Positions 46,297 through 56,176 of a stretch of DNA of 64,000 nt are shown here, piece after piece. Each line of letters starts with the position of its first letter. Position 1 is the first letter of the stretch. Made by a program: the position numbers and the translations under genes. Below the pieces are notes generated by a model that worked only from the letters and a program-made list of their open reading frames with translations, did no database searches and had not been told where the DNA came from. The stretch is taken from the NCBI RefSeq assembly GCF_040008265.1, contig NZ_CP155620.1, forward strand, positions 1,488,001-1,552,000. Direction: 5' to 3'. This DNA comes from Campylobacter sp. CCS1377 (lineage in GTDB: Bacteria > Campylobacterota > Campylobacteria > Campylobacterales > Campylobacteraceae).

Positions 46297-46772
46297 TTAA
46301 TTTTGCTCCAAAAAATTCACTAATTTTTTTAAATTATCTTTTTTAATACCTTGCCAAACCAAGAAAAAATCGACTAAATTCCAAACAAAAAGCAAAGATA
46401 AAGTTATCATATAAAAGCCAGCAAAATCGTGGTTAATTTCTAAATTCAAGCCAAAAAACCACATACAATAAGCAAAGGAGTGCTACAAAACCAAAGCAAA
46501 AATTTCACAACACCTAAAATCTTATCTCCTTTATAAAAACGGTCCAAACTAAGTCCAAAAAATAAAAACGCAGGGACAATGCCCCACACAAAAGCCTTAA
46601 GTGGAGTTTTAAAATCAAGTAAAAGTAGTCTATTTATTTTTTCCTTAGATAAAGCATTAATTTGAAACTTATAGGGAAAAAGTAAATTAAAATCGATCTT
46701 ATCATATGTGAAAACCGCCACAAGGTCAAAAAAATCCGTGTTAAATTCTAAAGAATTATCATTTTGGCTCAT
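46297..46772 (-). pseudogene. Frameshifted paralogue of the TM2-like membrane protein
   Basis: The start at 46772 reads MSQNDNSLEFNTDFFDLV and shares with its neighbour the NALSKEKINRLLLLDFKTPL, FFGLSLDRFYKGDKILGVVKFL core. It stops after 108 codons (…LLIVCGFLA). In another frame the C-terminus continues: FFGLNLEINHDFAGFYMITLS, then [19 protein letters not shown] and a stop at 46297-46299. Adding one base to the six-A run at 46453-46458 restores an uninterrupted protein of about 158 aa. Recent lesion or sequence error. Confidence 0.82.
46305..46384. repeat. 80-bp direct repeat, copy 2
   Basis: See copy 1 at 45762-45841. The near-identity at the 3' ends of two otherwise diverged tandem paralogues suggests gene conversion or a recent unequal exchange. 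Confidence 0.85.
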
Positions 46773-46900
46773 TTCTTTCCTTATTGATAAATTTTTTCAA
46801 AAATCTTACACAAAAACCCTTTAAAGCTTAATAATGTATTAAAGCATTTCATAGTAAAATTATCCTATTTTTGATTTTAATTTTTTAGGAAATTGCAATA

Positions 46901-48208
46901 ATGCTAAATAATGTTTTACCTCTATCTTTTATCGTTGGAACAAGATTTTTTGGGCTTTTTATCGTTTTACCTGTACTTAGTCTTTATGCACTTGAACTAA
47001 AAAACGCAAATGAATTTTTAGTAGGACTTTTAGTGGGTGTTTATGCCTTAACTCAAATGGCTTTACAAATGCCTTTTGGAGTTTTAAGTGATAAAATTGG
47101 ACGCAAAAAAGCCATGTTAATAGGACTAATCATTTTTATAATCGGCTCTTTAATCTGCTCATATGCAGATGATATTTATACTATGCTAATAGGCAGAATG
47201 CTTCAAGGTGCAGGAGCTATCGGAGCAGTGGCTACGGCCATGATAAGCGATTTCATTACCGAAGAAAATCGTGGCAAGGCCATGGCAATAATGGGATCTT
47301 TTATAGGACTTTCTTTTGCAGCTTCTATGGTGATTTCTCCTTTAATGAGTGCTAAATGGGGGCTATCTAGTCTTTTTGATTTAAGTGTAGCTTTATCACT
47401 TTTATGCATCATCTTACTTTTTACAGTCATTCCAAAAGAGCATAAAATCACCCATGAAAATAGCAAAACACCTTTCTTTCATCTCATTAAACAAAAAAAT
47501 TTAGCCTTAATGAATTTTACAAATTTTATGCAAAAAATGCTTATGAGTATCGCGTTTTTGAGCATTCCCATTATTTTAGTTAAACATTTAGGTTTTGATG
47601 AAAACAAACTTTGGATTGTTTATACTGCTTCAATGATAGCAGGATTTTTAGCTATGGGTTTTGCTGGAAGTCTTGGAGAAAAAAGAGGCTTGGCAAAACA
47701 AATTTTACTTTTAGGTATAGGATTTTTCATACTCTCTTACCTTCTTTTTGTGTTTGCAAATTCCATTAGTTTTTTCATCATTGCTGTTGTGATCTTTTTT
47801 ATAGGTTTTAATCTGCATGAACCTATCATGCAAAGCTGTGCTTCTAAATTTTGCAAAGTACATGAAAAAGGAGCTGCATTAGGGCTTTTTAATGCTTTTG
47901 GGTATGCTGGAAGTTTTGTGGGTGGCATTGTGGGTGGAGCGTTTTTACACCTTGATAAATTAAATATTTTAGCTGTGATTTTAGTGATTTTAGCTGTGAT
48001 TTGGCTAGTGGCTTTGTTTTATTTAAAAAACCCTTTTGAATTTAAAAACCTTTATCTGCCTTTAGAAACACCTTTAAATTTTAGTGAATTTAGTAAAAAT
48101 CTAGGCATTGTAGATATTTATAAAAACTCAAAAAATTTAGTTATAAAATATGATATTTGCTTGATAAATCAAAAAGAATTGGAAGAAAAATTAAATAGTA
48201 TAAAATGA
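46901..48208 (+). CDS. cmeG: MFS multidrug efflux transporter (CmeG-like)
   Basis: A 435-aa major facilitator with twelve helices. Motif A in loop 2-3 is GVLSDKIGRKKAMLIG, and the drug:H+ antiporter motif C-type helix GAGAIGAVATAMISDFI is present. The C-terminal 40 residues are soluble. Position after rdgB and the TM2-like genes and sequence style match CmeG of C. jejuni, implicated in fluoroquinolone and oxidative-stress resistance; the symbol rests on memory of that locus. A promoter with TAAAAT-type -10 probably lies in 46850-46870. Confidence 0.85.
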   Translation: MLNNVLPLSFIVGTRFFGLFIVLPVLSLYALELKNANEFLVGLLVGVYALTQMALQMPFGVLSDKIGRKKAMLIGLIIFIIGSLICSYADDIYTMLIGRMLQGAGAIGAVATAMISDFITEENRGKAMAIMGSFIGLSFAASMVISPLMSAKWGLSSLFDLSVALSLLCIILLFTVIPKEHKITHENSKTPFFHLIKQKNLALMNFTNFMQKMLMSIAFLSIPIILVKHLGFDENKLWIVYTASMIAGFLAMGFAGSLGEKRGLAKQILLLGIGFFILSYLLFVFANSISFFIIAVVIFFIGFNLHEPIMQSCASKFCKVHEKGAALGLFNAFGYAGSFVGGIVGGAFLHLDKLNILAVILVILAVIWLVALFYLKNPFEFKNLYLPLETPLNFSEFSKNLGIVDIYKNSKNLVIKYDICLINQKELEEKLNSIK

Positions 48209-48290
48209 ATTTTTCATCATTTTTAAGCCTTTTTTATAGCTTTTATTTTAGTTTTATAGGATAAAATTTGCTATCAATTTAGGAGAAAAA

Positions 48291-49286
48291 ATGACACTTA
48301 AAAACCCACTAGATATGCACTTACATTTAAGAGATGAGAGTATGCTTGAACTTGTTGCACCTCTTAGTGCAAAGGATTTTCGTGCAGGCGTGATTATGCC
48401 AAATTTAGTCCCGCCAATTTGTGATTTAGAAGGTTTAAAAGCTTATAAAATGCGTATAGTAAAAGCTTGTGGGGATGAAAATTTCACTCCCTTAATGACA
48501 CTTTTTTTTAAAAACTATGATGAAAAATTTCTTCAAAGTGCTAAGGATGAAATTTTTGGCATTAAGCTTTATCCTGCAGGTATTACTACCAACTCAGATA
48601 ATGGAATTTCAAGTTTTGATATAGAAAAGTTAAAACCTACACTAAATACTATGAGTGAATTAAACATACCTTTGCTTGTGCATGGAGAAACAAATGATTT
48701 TGTAATGGATAGAGAAGCAAATTTTGCTAAAATATATGAAAAATTAGCTAAAAACTTTCCAAAATTAAAAATTGTAATGGAGCATATTACTACTAAGGTT
48801 TTGTGTGACTTGTTAAAAGATTATGAAAATTTATACGCAACTATCACTTTGCACCATTTAATGATAACGCTTGATGATGTAGTGGGTGGCAAGATGGATC
48901 CGCATTTATTTTGCAAGCCTATTGCAAAACGCTATGAAGATAAAGATGCTTTGTGTGAGCTTGCCTTTAGTGGCTATGAAAAGGCTATGTTTGGAAGCGA
49001 TAGCGCACCTCATCCATTACACACTAAAGAATGCTGTGGATGTGCGGCTGGTGTATTTAGTGCACCCGTGATTTTACCTGTATTGGCTGAACTTTTTGAA
49101 AAACACTCAAATGAAGCAAATTTACAAAAATTTATTTCAGATAATGCTTGTAAAATTCATAATCTTAAATTTGAAAAAGATAAAATCATCACTTTAGAAA
49201 AACAAGAATGGCAAGTAGCGCAAAAATACGGCGATGTGGTGCCATTTATGGCAGGAAAAACTTTAAATTTCAAAGTCGCAAATTAA
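48291..49286 (+). CDS. pyrC: Dihydroorotase (PyrC)
   Basis: A 331-aa pyrimidine-biosynthesis enzyme with a binuclear zinc site. Metal His residues 10 and 12 lie in DMHLHLRDESM. The carboxylated Lys is in IFGIKLYPAGITTNSDNG, further His ligands are in LLVHGETNDFV and IVMEHITTK, and the catalytic Asp is in FGSDSAPHPLHTKE. Full length. It has AGGAG seven bases before ATG and is followed closely by the restriction-modification gene, which may be read through from pyrC. Confidence 0.95.
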   Translation: MTLKNPLDMHLHLRDESMLELVAPLSAKDFRAGVIMPNLVPPICDLEGLKAYKMRIVKACGDENFTPLMTLFFKNYDEKFLQSAKDEIFGIKLYPAGITTNSDNGISSFDIEKLKPTLNTMSELNIPLLVHGETNDFVMDREANFAKIYEKLAKNFPKLKIVMEHITTKVLCDLLKDYENLYATITLHHLMITLDDVVGGKMDPHLFCKPIAKRYEDKDALCELAFSGYEKAMFGSDSAPHPLHTKECCGCAAGVFSAPVILPVLAELFEKHSNEANLQKFISDNACKIHNLKFEKDKIITLEKQEWQVAQKYGDVVPFMAGKTLNFKVAN

Positions 49287-49296
49287 AAGGAAATTA

Positions 49297-52200
49297 ATGC
49301 TAAAAGCTTATCTAGAAAACATAAAAGATATTTCTATCAACGATAAAGAACACACACATAGAACAGCTTTGCAAAATTTATTACAAGCTATAAAAGAAAA
49401 TCAAGACAAGCAAAATAAAATCTCTATCAAACAAGAACCAAACAATGATAAAGAAGGTAGAGGTGCTCCGGATTTTTTAATTACAAAAGATTTTCTCACA
49501 CTAGGCTACATAGAAAATAAAAGAGTAAATGCAAATCTTGATAACATCATAAAAAGTGATCAAATTTTAAAATACACAAAATTAAGCCCAAATATCATTC
49601 TTACTGATTATTTAAGATTTGTATTATTAAGCTTAAGTGAGAAAAACGAGATTATCATTTGTAAAGAAGTAAAAATTTGCTCTCTTGATGAGATCAAAAG
49701 CATTGTTAAAAATCAATCTTTACTAGAAACAAAAACAAAAGAACTAAATGAACTTTTTGCAATCTTTTTTTCTAAAATCCCAAATCCCATAAATTCAGCC
49801 CTAGATTTTGCAAACCATCTAAGTCTAAGAACAAGAATTTTAAAAGATGAGCTTTTATTATCAATTGAAAATGAAGCATTGATAAGTTTATTTAATACTT
49901 TCAAAGAAACACTTTATAAAGAGTTAAGCTATGAAGAATTTTGTGATTCTTTTGCACAAACTCTAACTTATAGCTTATTCTTAGCCAAATTAAATAACGA
50001 TACCGCAAAAGAAATAGATCTAAACAATGCTAAAAAATTCATACCAAAATCATTTCCATTAATCCGCTCCATGAGTGGATTTTTAGATGATAGTTTTGAA
50101 AATTTAGAAAGTATAAAATGGCTTTTAGAAGAAATCATAAGCATTATAAATCACATAGACATTACAAGTATTATTAAAGAATTAAACAAAACAGGCGAGA
50201 AAGACTTATTTAATCGTCCTACTATTTTATCTACCCACAAAGATCCTTATTTGCATTTTTATGAAACATTTTTAGCAAGCTATGATCCAAAGCTTAGAGA
50301 AGTAAGGGGAGTGTATTATACTCCTGCACCTGTAGTAATTTTCATCATCAATGCTATTGGTGAAGTCTTAAAGCAAGATTTTAATCATAAAAAAGGACTA
50401 AGTGAAGCTTTAGATAAAAATATAACCTTGCTTGATTTTGCCACTGGCACTGGCACCTTTTTACTTGAAGCTTTTAGAAAAGCCTTAGAACCTATAAATA
50501 AAAATAGCGTTAATTATAATCCAAAAGCTTTGATAGATAAATTTTGCGGTTTTGAATTTTTAATAGCACCTTATACTATAGCGCACTTAAAACTTTCTCA
50601 AAGTTTCAAAGAAGAATTTAATTCCCCGTTAAATGATAATGAAAGTCTCAAAATAGCACTAACAAACACTCTATACTCAAAAAGCACAAAAAATAAAAGA
50701 AGAACAAATTCTAATCATCACAGGCAATCCACCCTATAGTGGAGCAAGTAGCAACAAAGGCTTATATGAAGATGAGATCAAAATAAGCTATGGTTTAGAA
50801 CCAAGCAAAGCAAATCTTAGCAAAGAGCAAAAAGAATGGATAAATTTGTATTTTAAAGAAAAATCTAAACAAAATATAAGCACTTTTAAAGCCATATATG
50901 AAAAACACAAACTAGAAAACGAAAAAAATCCAAAATGGCTTTTAGATGATTATGTAAAATTCATACGCTTTGCACAAAGTAAAATCGACTCTCAAGAAAG
51001 TGGAATTTTTGCTTTTATCTCAAATAATAGCTTTTTGGATAACCCTACCTTTAGAGGTATGAGATATTCTTTAATGCAAAGCTTTGATAAAATCTACATA
51101 CTAAATTTACACGGAGATACTAGAAAAAAAGAAAAAGCACCTGATGGAAGCAAAGATGATAATGTCTTTGATATCATGCAAGGTGTGAGTATAAATATCT
51201 TTATAAAACAAAATTCAAAAGCTAAAAATACAAAGATTTATTATCATGATTTATACGGCAAAAGAAAAGATAAATACGAATTTTTATATGAGAATGACTT
51301 AAATTCTATAAAATGGACTTTGATTAAAAACAATGAGCCTTTTTATCTTTTCTTGCCACAAAATAATGATTTATTAGAAGAATACAACAAAGGCATAAGT
51401 GTAAAAGATATGTTTATGCTTTCAGGTGTAGGAATTTGCTCAAAAAGAGATAATATAGTTTTTCATAATAAAAAAGAAAATTTAATACAACTTCTCAAAG
51501 ATTTTAATACAAAAACTAAAAATGAGTTGTATAAAATTTATGATATTGGGGAAGATAGCGGTGGCTGGAAACTTGAATGGGCTATAAAAGATATTGAAAA
51601 CATAAAATTTGAAAATTCTATATATAAAGTTAATTATCGTCCTTTTGATTTTAAATATACTTGCTATACCGGTAAAAATTGCGGACTTATAGCTCGTCCT
51701 GTTTATGATATTTTTGAACATTTTTTAGAAAATGAAAATATAGGATTAATTTGTGACAGAGGAACAAAATTAAATAATATTAGCAATATTTTCATTAGTG
51801 ATAAAATCATAGATTTACATTTAGTGGGTAGTGGTAGTTATATTTATCCACTTTATCTTTACCCTACAGTTAGAAGTAAAAAATTCCTAAAAAAAGAAAA
51901 TCCAAATTTTAATGAAGAAAATTTCACTTCAAAAATAGAAAATTTCAAAGAAAGCTTTAGAACTTTCATAGATGATCTTTACAAAGAAAAATTCTCACCT
52001 GAAGATATACTAGGCTATATCTATGCTGTGCTTTTTCATAAAATTTATAGAGAAAAATACCTTGATTTTTTAAAAATTGATTTTCCAAAAATTCCTTTTG
52101 TAGAAAATAAAAAAACTTTTAAAAATTTAAGCAAACTAGGCTTAAAGCTTTTAAATTTGCATTTATTAAAAGATGATGAGTTAAATTCAAACGCGGGTGA

Positions 52201-52477
52201 AGCTTTGTTTAAAAGCGTCAAAAATAAAAATTTCAAAATACAAAAAGTAAAATACAACAAAGACACAAAAGAACTTTTTATAAACGAAAGCTTGTATTTT
52301 AACAAAGTAAGTCCTGAAATTTATGAGTTTAAAATAGGTGGTTATGCTGTGCTAGATAAATACTTAAAAAGCCACAAGGAAGAAGACATAGATCATAAGC
52401 ATTTTACCTTGATCATACAAACTTTAGATGAGACTTTAAAAATTCAAGATGAAATTTCAAAAATCAATCTAGCATAA
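49297..52477 (+). pseudogene. Type IIG-like restriction-modification enzyme gene with one frameshift
   Basis: A single-chain nuclease/methyltransferase of about 1060 aa. The N-terminal nuclease-type motif is GAPDF (P58-D59) with ENK at 73-75 (PD-(D/E)xK style). A methyltransferase region follows: YYTPAPVVIFII, then motif I LLDFATGTGTFLLEAF near 377-390. The frame ends at TAG 50737-50739. In the +1 frame the protein continues with motif IV ITGNPPYSG (NPPY at 50726-50737) and a C-terminal part resembling type ISP/IIG specificity regions, to 52477. A one-base gain in the A run at 50679-50683 or 50688-50693 explains the shift. No helicase domain is seen. If the shift is real, the enzyme lacks its catalytic NPPY and is inactive. 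Confidence 0.82.
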
Positions 52478-52481
52478 TTTG

Positions 52482-53304
52482 CTAGATTTCTATCTGTTTA
52501 TTAATAGGAATATTTTCTCTATAGTCAAGATATTTATAATTATTTAACCTTGTAGTTCTTGCACATTGAATAAAAGTAGTCAAATGATTTATAAAATACG
52601 CAAAGGGATTTTCAAAATTACCTTCGCAAATACACTTAGAATTTATAGCACTAATCCTAATTCCTTCATTACTTGCAAAATACAATGATTTGCCTTCTAT
52701 AGAAATAAAACAATTTGGATATAAATGTTTTTCATTTCCGCATACATCTTTTAAATTTTTATGAATTATTTCTATCGATGGAAGAGTTTTGGCTATTAAA
52801 AAAAGTAAAAATATGATCTATATCTTTAGTAACAGGATCAAAACTTTGACTATCAATATCCTGAGAACAAACCGATGAGAAAAAATTTCTATATACACCT
52901 TTTTCTTTTGGTTTTTCTCTTTGTATTTGCTTCACAAGTTTTAATTTTTCTATAGAATCTTTGATATCATTAGAGTTGGCATTTGATTTAACTTCACCAA
53001 CTGCTAATACATTTTCACAAGAATAATACGCATAATCTTCAACATTATTTGGTATAAATCTACTTGCAAAATTCTTCTCATAAATAACAATATCACTTTG
53101 TTTTGATACTCCACCATAAAGATCTATAACAAAACCACTACCAACGCCAACACCTGAAGGTAATAATGCTTCTAGTTTTTCTATAACACCACATTCTCTT
53201 GCCCTTCCTATTGCATGAGGATGACTATGATTTGAAGCACTATTAAATTTTAAGACTAATTCTTCTCCTACATATTTTAAAAAATCAGAAACATTAAATT
53301 TCAT
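52482..53304 (-). pseudogene. DUF6602-type protein gene with one frameshift
   Basis: The start at 53304 reads MKFNVSDFLKYVGEEL. The core GIGRARE-type region (HPHAIGRARECGVIEKLEAL), VGSGFVIDLYGGVSKQSDIVIYE and LAVGEVKSNAN (D...ExK) match DUF6602, a family with a probable PD-(D/E)xK-type core. The frame ends at 52759 after FTFFNSQNSSIDRNNS. Removing one base from the seven-A (seven-T on the coding strand) run at 52798-52804 joins it to LIAKTLPSIEIIHKNLKD and ICEGNFENPFAYFINHLTTF, ending at 52482, about 273 aa in all. It is convergent with the restriction-modification gene (four-base gap). Function unknown. Confidence 0.75.
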
Positions 53305-53314
53305 AAAATATCTA

Positions 53315-54025
53315 TCAGCAAATAATTAATTTTATCTTAGATTTTATTATTTCTTTAATATCGTCTTTCACAAAAGCTTCTAAGTCTTGCTTGCTCGCTT
53401 TAATACCATTCATATCCAAATGCCACAAAGCATTTTCTATGGCTTCATCTTTTTTTCTTTCTACTATGCGTGTTTCATCAAAAACAAATTTATGAAATTT
53501 CACATCATTTTCTAGTAAAAAGTTTTCTAAATCCTGCTTATAAAAGCCTTTAAATTCGGTATTAAAATGTTTAAAAATAGGATCTAAAAAATCACTTTTT
53601 CTATAATCAGCCCAACCAAGATAAATTTTTACTTTTGCCAAATCTTTAAAAAATTTATAATCTTTTTCATTTTGCAAGGCAGGAGACATACTTAAAAAAG
53701 CTATATCAAATTTAGTATCTTTGTTTTTATCCGCCCACTGCGTAAAACTTAAATTTTCGTATTTTATGTTTTTTAGGGCTAAATTTTTAGCATCTTCTTT
53801 TAAAATTTCTAGCATAGCATTTGCATTATCAAGCGCAATGATTTCTTTAGCACTTTTAGCTAAATGCAAGGTCCAAACCCCAGTGCCACAACCAATATCA
53901 ATAATATTTTTATCTTTAAAATCAATATTTAAATTTGATATTTCTTTAAAACTTTGCTTTTGTATATCGTTTAATAATTCATTATATCTTGCATAGTTTT
54001 TGGCTTTTTTATCCCATAAATTCAT
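53315..54025 (-). CDS. Class I SAM-dependent methyltransferase
   Basis: A 236-aa protein with motif I IIDIGCGTGVWTLHLA at about residues 40-55, a second-strand acid (IIALDNANAMLEIL) and a motif IV-type segment FDIAFLSMSPALQNEKD. UbiE/small-molecule methyltransferases look like this; substrate unknown. It directly abuts the Zur-like gene upstream (54026), with start next to that stop, so the two are co-expressed. Whether it belongs to zinc homeostasis or merely hitch-hikes cannot be told. Confidence 0.85.
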   Translation of the reverse strand: MNLWDKKAKNYARYNELLNDIQKQSFKEISNLNIDFKDKNIIDIGCGTGVWTLHLAKSAKEIIALDNANAMLEILKEDAKNLALKNIKYENLSFTQWADKNKDTKFDIAFLSMSPALQNEKDYKFFKDLAKVKIYLGWADYRKSDFLDPIFKHFNTEFKGFYKQDLENFLLENDVKFHKFVFDETRIVERKKDEAIENALWHLDMNGIKASKQDLEAFVKDDIKEIIKSKIKLIIC

Positions 54026-54370
54026 TTAATCCTCACAATTTTCGCAAATTCCTTTTATCAATACACTTTTGATTTTTCCTTTAATTTTTGGCATCTTAAC
54101 ATCACTCATCTTATGGCAAACATCACAAATAAAATGTGCTTTGGCACACTTGGCAAGCTCATAAAAACTCTTACGATTAAGCTCTGTTTTAATGACAATG
54201 CCGCTTTTTTCAAAAAGCTCCATATTGCGATAAAAAGTCGTTTTATTAGCATCGAGTTTAAAATGATCAAAACTTAAAGGCTCATTAGCACAAGATAAAA
54301 TTTCTAGCATCTGCAAACGCAATTCCGTAACAGTAATATCTTGTTGTTTAAGCAAAGCTCTAACATCCAT
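54026..54370 (-). CDS. zur: Fur-family regulator, probably Zur
   Basis: A 114-aa Fur-family repressor, shorter than the usual 130-150 because the C-terminus is reduced. The winged-helix part is TVTELRLQMLEILSCANEPL, then ANKTTFYRNMELFEKSGIV with the recognition helix. The metal-binding C-terminal part has AHFICDVCHKMSD and KGICENCED (two CxxC pairs for structural zinc). Divergent to znuA with an inverted repeat between them, so zinc-dependent control of the importer is the likely role. The specific metal is inferred from the neighbours. Confidence 0.8.
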   Translation of the reverse strand: MDVRALLKQQDITVTELRLQMLEILSCANEPLSFDHFKLDANKTTFYRNMELFEKSGIVIKTELNRKSFYELAKCAKAHFICDVCHKMSDVKMPKIKGKIKSVLIKGICENCED

Positions 54371-54447
54371 AAACTTACCTTTGAAAAATCAAGAATGAGT
54401 AATTTTACCACAAAATGAAAAATTAAGCTCATAAATTTTGATATTAA

Positions 54448-54492
54448 TGCAACTGTGTTTTTAAGTTGCAACTAAGTTGCATTAATTATAAT
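54448..54492. promoter_or_regulatory. Zur-type operator and -10 box of znuABC
   Basis: TGCAACTAAGTTGCA (54467-54481) is a perfect palindrome with seven-base arms around a central A. A third half-site TGCAACT (54448-54454) lies upstream and can pair with the AGTTGCA at 54464-54470. TATAAT at 54487-54492 begins six bases after the palindrome, so a bound repressor would cover the -35 and spacer region. znuA starts at 54527. Confidence 0.7.
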
Positions 54493-54526
54493 TTGTCTTT
54501 TGATTTCATTTGATTAGGAAAATTTA

Positions 54527-55366
54527 ATGAAAAAATTTATACTTCTATGTTTTTTTACCACTTATATTTTTGCCAAACCCATTATCAGTGTTTCCATACT
54601 GCCATTAGAATATTTTGTACAAAAAATCGCAGGAACAAGCGTAGAAATTCACACCTTACTTCCTGATAATGCCGATGAACACACCTTTGAACCAAAACCA
54701 CAAAGCTTATTAACCCTTGAAAAAAGTAAAATTTACTTTACCATAGGCTTAGAATTTGAAAGACCTATGCTTAATAAATTTCAAAGTTTATTCAAACAAA
54801 CTAAAATCATTAACCTAAATGATAATATCCCTCTTATAGAAAAAAAGCACTCTCATGCTCATGAAGGGCATGAGCTTCACTCTAAAGATCCTCACACTTG
54901 GCTTGATCCCATTTTAGTAAAATCTCAAGCCAAAACGATAGCAAAAGCTTTAATAGAGCAATTTCCACAAAATAAAAAAATGTATGAAGAAAATTTGACT
55001 CTTTTTGAAAAAGAGCTTGATTCAATTAATGAGACAATTAAGACAAAACTTCAGGACATCAAGCACAATAATTTCATCGTTTATCATCCTAGCTGGTCGT
55101 ATTTTGCTAAACGCTATAATTTAACGCAAATTCCTGTTGAAGTAGATGGAAAAGAACCTAAACCCAAAGCTTTGATGAATTTAATTCAAATCGCAAAAGA
55201 AAAGAATATCAAAGTCATCTTTGTCCAAGCAGGATTTGCACAAAATGCCTCTGCTTTATTAGCCAAAGAATTAAATGCCAATGTAGTGCAAATCAATCAC
55301 CTTTCAAAAGATTGGCAAAATGAGCTTTTAAAAAGTGTTAATGCGCTTGAAAATAGTTTAAAATAG
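54527..55366 (+). CDS. znuA: ZnuA, periplasmic zinc-binding protein of the zinc ABC importer
   Basis: A 279-aa cluster A-I solute-binding protein with signal peptide (FILLCFFTTYIFAK). Metal ligands: the His in LLPDNADEHTFEPKPQ, a His-rich loop HSHAHEGHELHSKDPHTW near residues 107-124 (diagnostic for zinc rather than manganese), and NFIVYHPSWSYFAKRY. It is first gene of znuABC, nine bases before znuC. Zur-like operator and TATAAT lie upstream. Confidence 0.94.
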   Translation: MKKFILLCFFTTYIFAKPIISVSILPLEYFVQKIAGTSVEIHTLLPDNADEHTFEPKPQSLLTLEKSKIYFTIGLEFERPMLNKFQSLFKQTKIINLNDNIPLIEKKHSHAHEGHELHSKDPHTWLDPILVKSQAKTIAKALIEQFPQNKKMYEENLTLFEKELDSINETIKTKLQDIKHNNFIVYHPSWSYFAKRYNLTQIPVEVDGKEPKPKALMNLIQIAKEKNIKVIFVQAGFAQNASALLAKELNANVVQINHLSKDWQNELLKSVNALENSLK

Positions 55367-55375
55367 GAGAAAAAT

Positions 55376-56176
55376 TTGGAATTTTTTAAAATCACAAATC
55401 TAAGCTATAGCTACGATAAAACTCCCGTTTTAAAAAATATCAATCTTAGCTATGATAATAAAGATTTTCTAGCTATCATTGGACCTAATGGGGGTGGAAA
55501 ATCTACACTGATAAAGCTTATACTTGGTATTTTAAAAAGCAAAAATGGTATTGATAACACTTTATATTCTTCGCAAATTGGCTATGTTCCACAAAATACT
55601 CTAGCAAATGAAAATTTTCCAGCAAGGGTTTTAGAAGTCGTTATGATGGGACGTGTAAATAAAAAAATTTTCGGTTTTTATACTAAAGAAGATAAAAAAA
55701 TCGCTATGCAAAGCTTACAAAAGGTTCAAATGCAAGATTTTTGGAATAAAAAAATTAATGAATTAAGCGGGGGACAAAGGCAAAGAGTTTTTATAGCAAG
55801 AGCCTTGGTTGGCGAATGCAAACTCTTAATCCTTGATGAACCCACAGCGAGCGTAGATAGCAAAAGTGCGGTGGGGATTTTCGAGCTTTTAAAAAGTTTG
55901 CACAAACAAGGTGTTGGTATCATTTGTATTTGTCATGATATCAATATTATTTTAGCTTATGCAAATAAAATCGCTTATTTAAATCAAGAACTTACTTTAC
56001 ACAATCATATTCAAGATAAAGCAAAATCGGAATTTTTAACCCATCTTTATGAGCATCATCAGCATTTTTGCGATGTTGAATTAAGTTTAAATTCTTGTCT
56101 TTGTGAAAATAATTTTACTCAGCACGATCAATTTCATTTTAAAAATTTCAAAATAAAAAAGGCAGAAAATGTTTGA
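55376..56176 (+). CDS. znuC: ZnuC, ATPase of the zinc ABC importer
   Basis: A 266-aa ABC ATPase. Walker A is GPNGGGKST (residues 36-44); the signature is NELSGGQRQRVFIARAL; Walker B is CKLLILDEPTASVDS; the switch His lies in ICICHDINIIL. Translation begins at TTG 55376 (MEFFKITNLSYSY) behind AGGAG. The C-terminus is His/Cys-rich (YEHHQHFCDVELSLNSC), which could sense zinc; this is inference. Overlaps znuB by eight bases. Confidence 0.95.
   Translation: MEFFKITNLSYSYDKTPVLKNINLSYDNKDFLAIIGPNGGGKSTLIKLILGILKSKNGIDNTLYSSQIGYVPQNTLANENFPARVLEVVMMGRVNKKIFGFYTKEDKKIAMQSLQKVQMQDFWNKKINELSGGQRQRVFIARALVGECKLLILDEPTASVDSKSAVGIFELLKSLHKQGVGIICICHDINIILAYANKIAYLNQELTLHNHIQDKAKSEFLTHLYEHHQHFCDVELSLNSCLCENNFTQHDQFHFKNFKIKKAENV

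Noticed and set aside
50846-52477. 543-aa open frame as an independent methyltransferase
   Set aside because: Its reading frame extends upstream through NPPY and connects to the preceding 480-aa frame, so it is the second half of one enzyme gene.
52482-52685. 67-aa open frame on the minus strand
   Set aside because: It is the C-terminal part of the frameshifted DUF6602 gene, joined by removing one base at 52798-52804.
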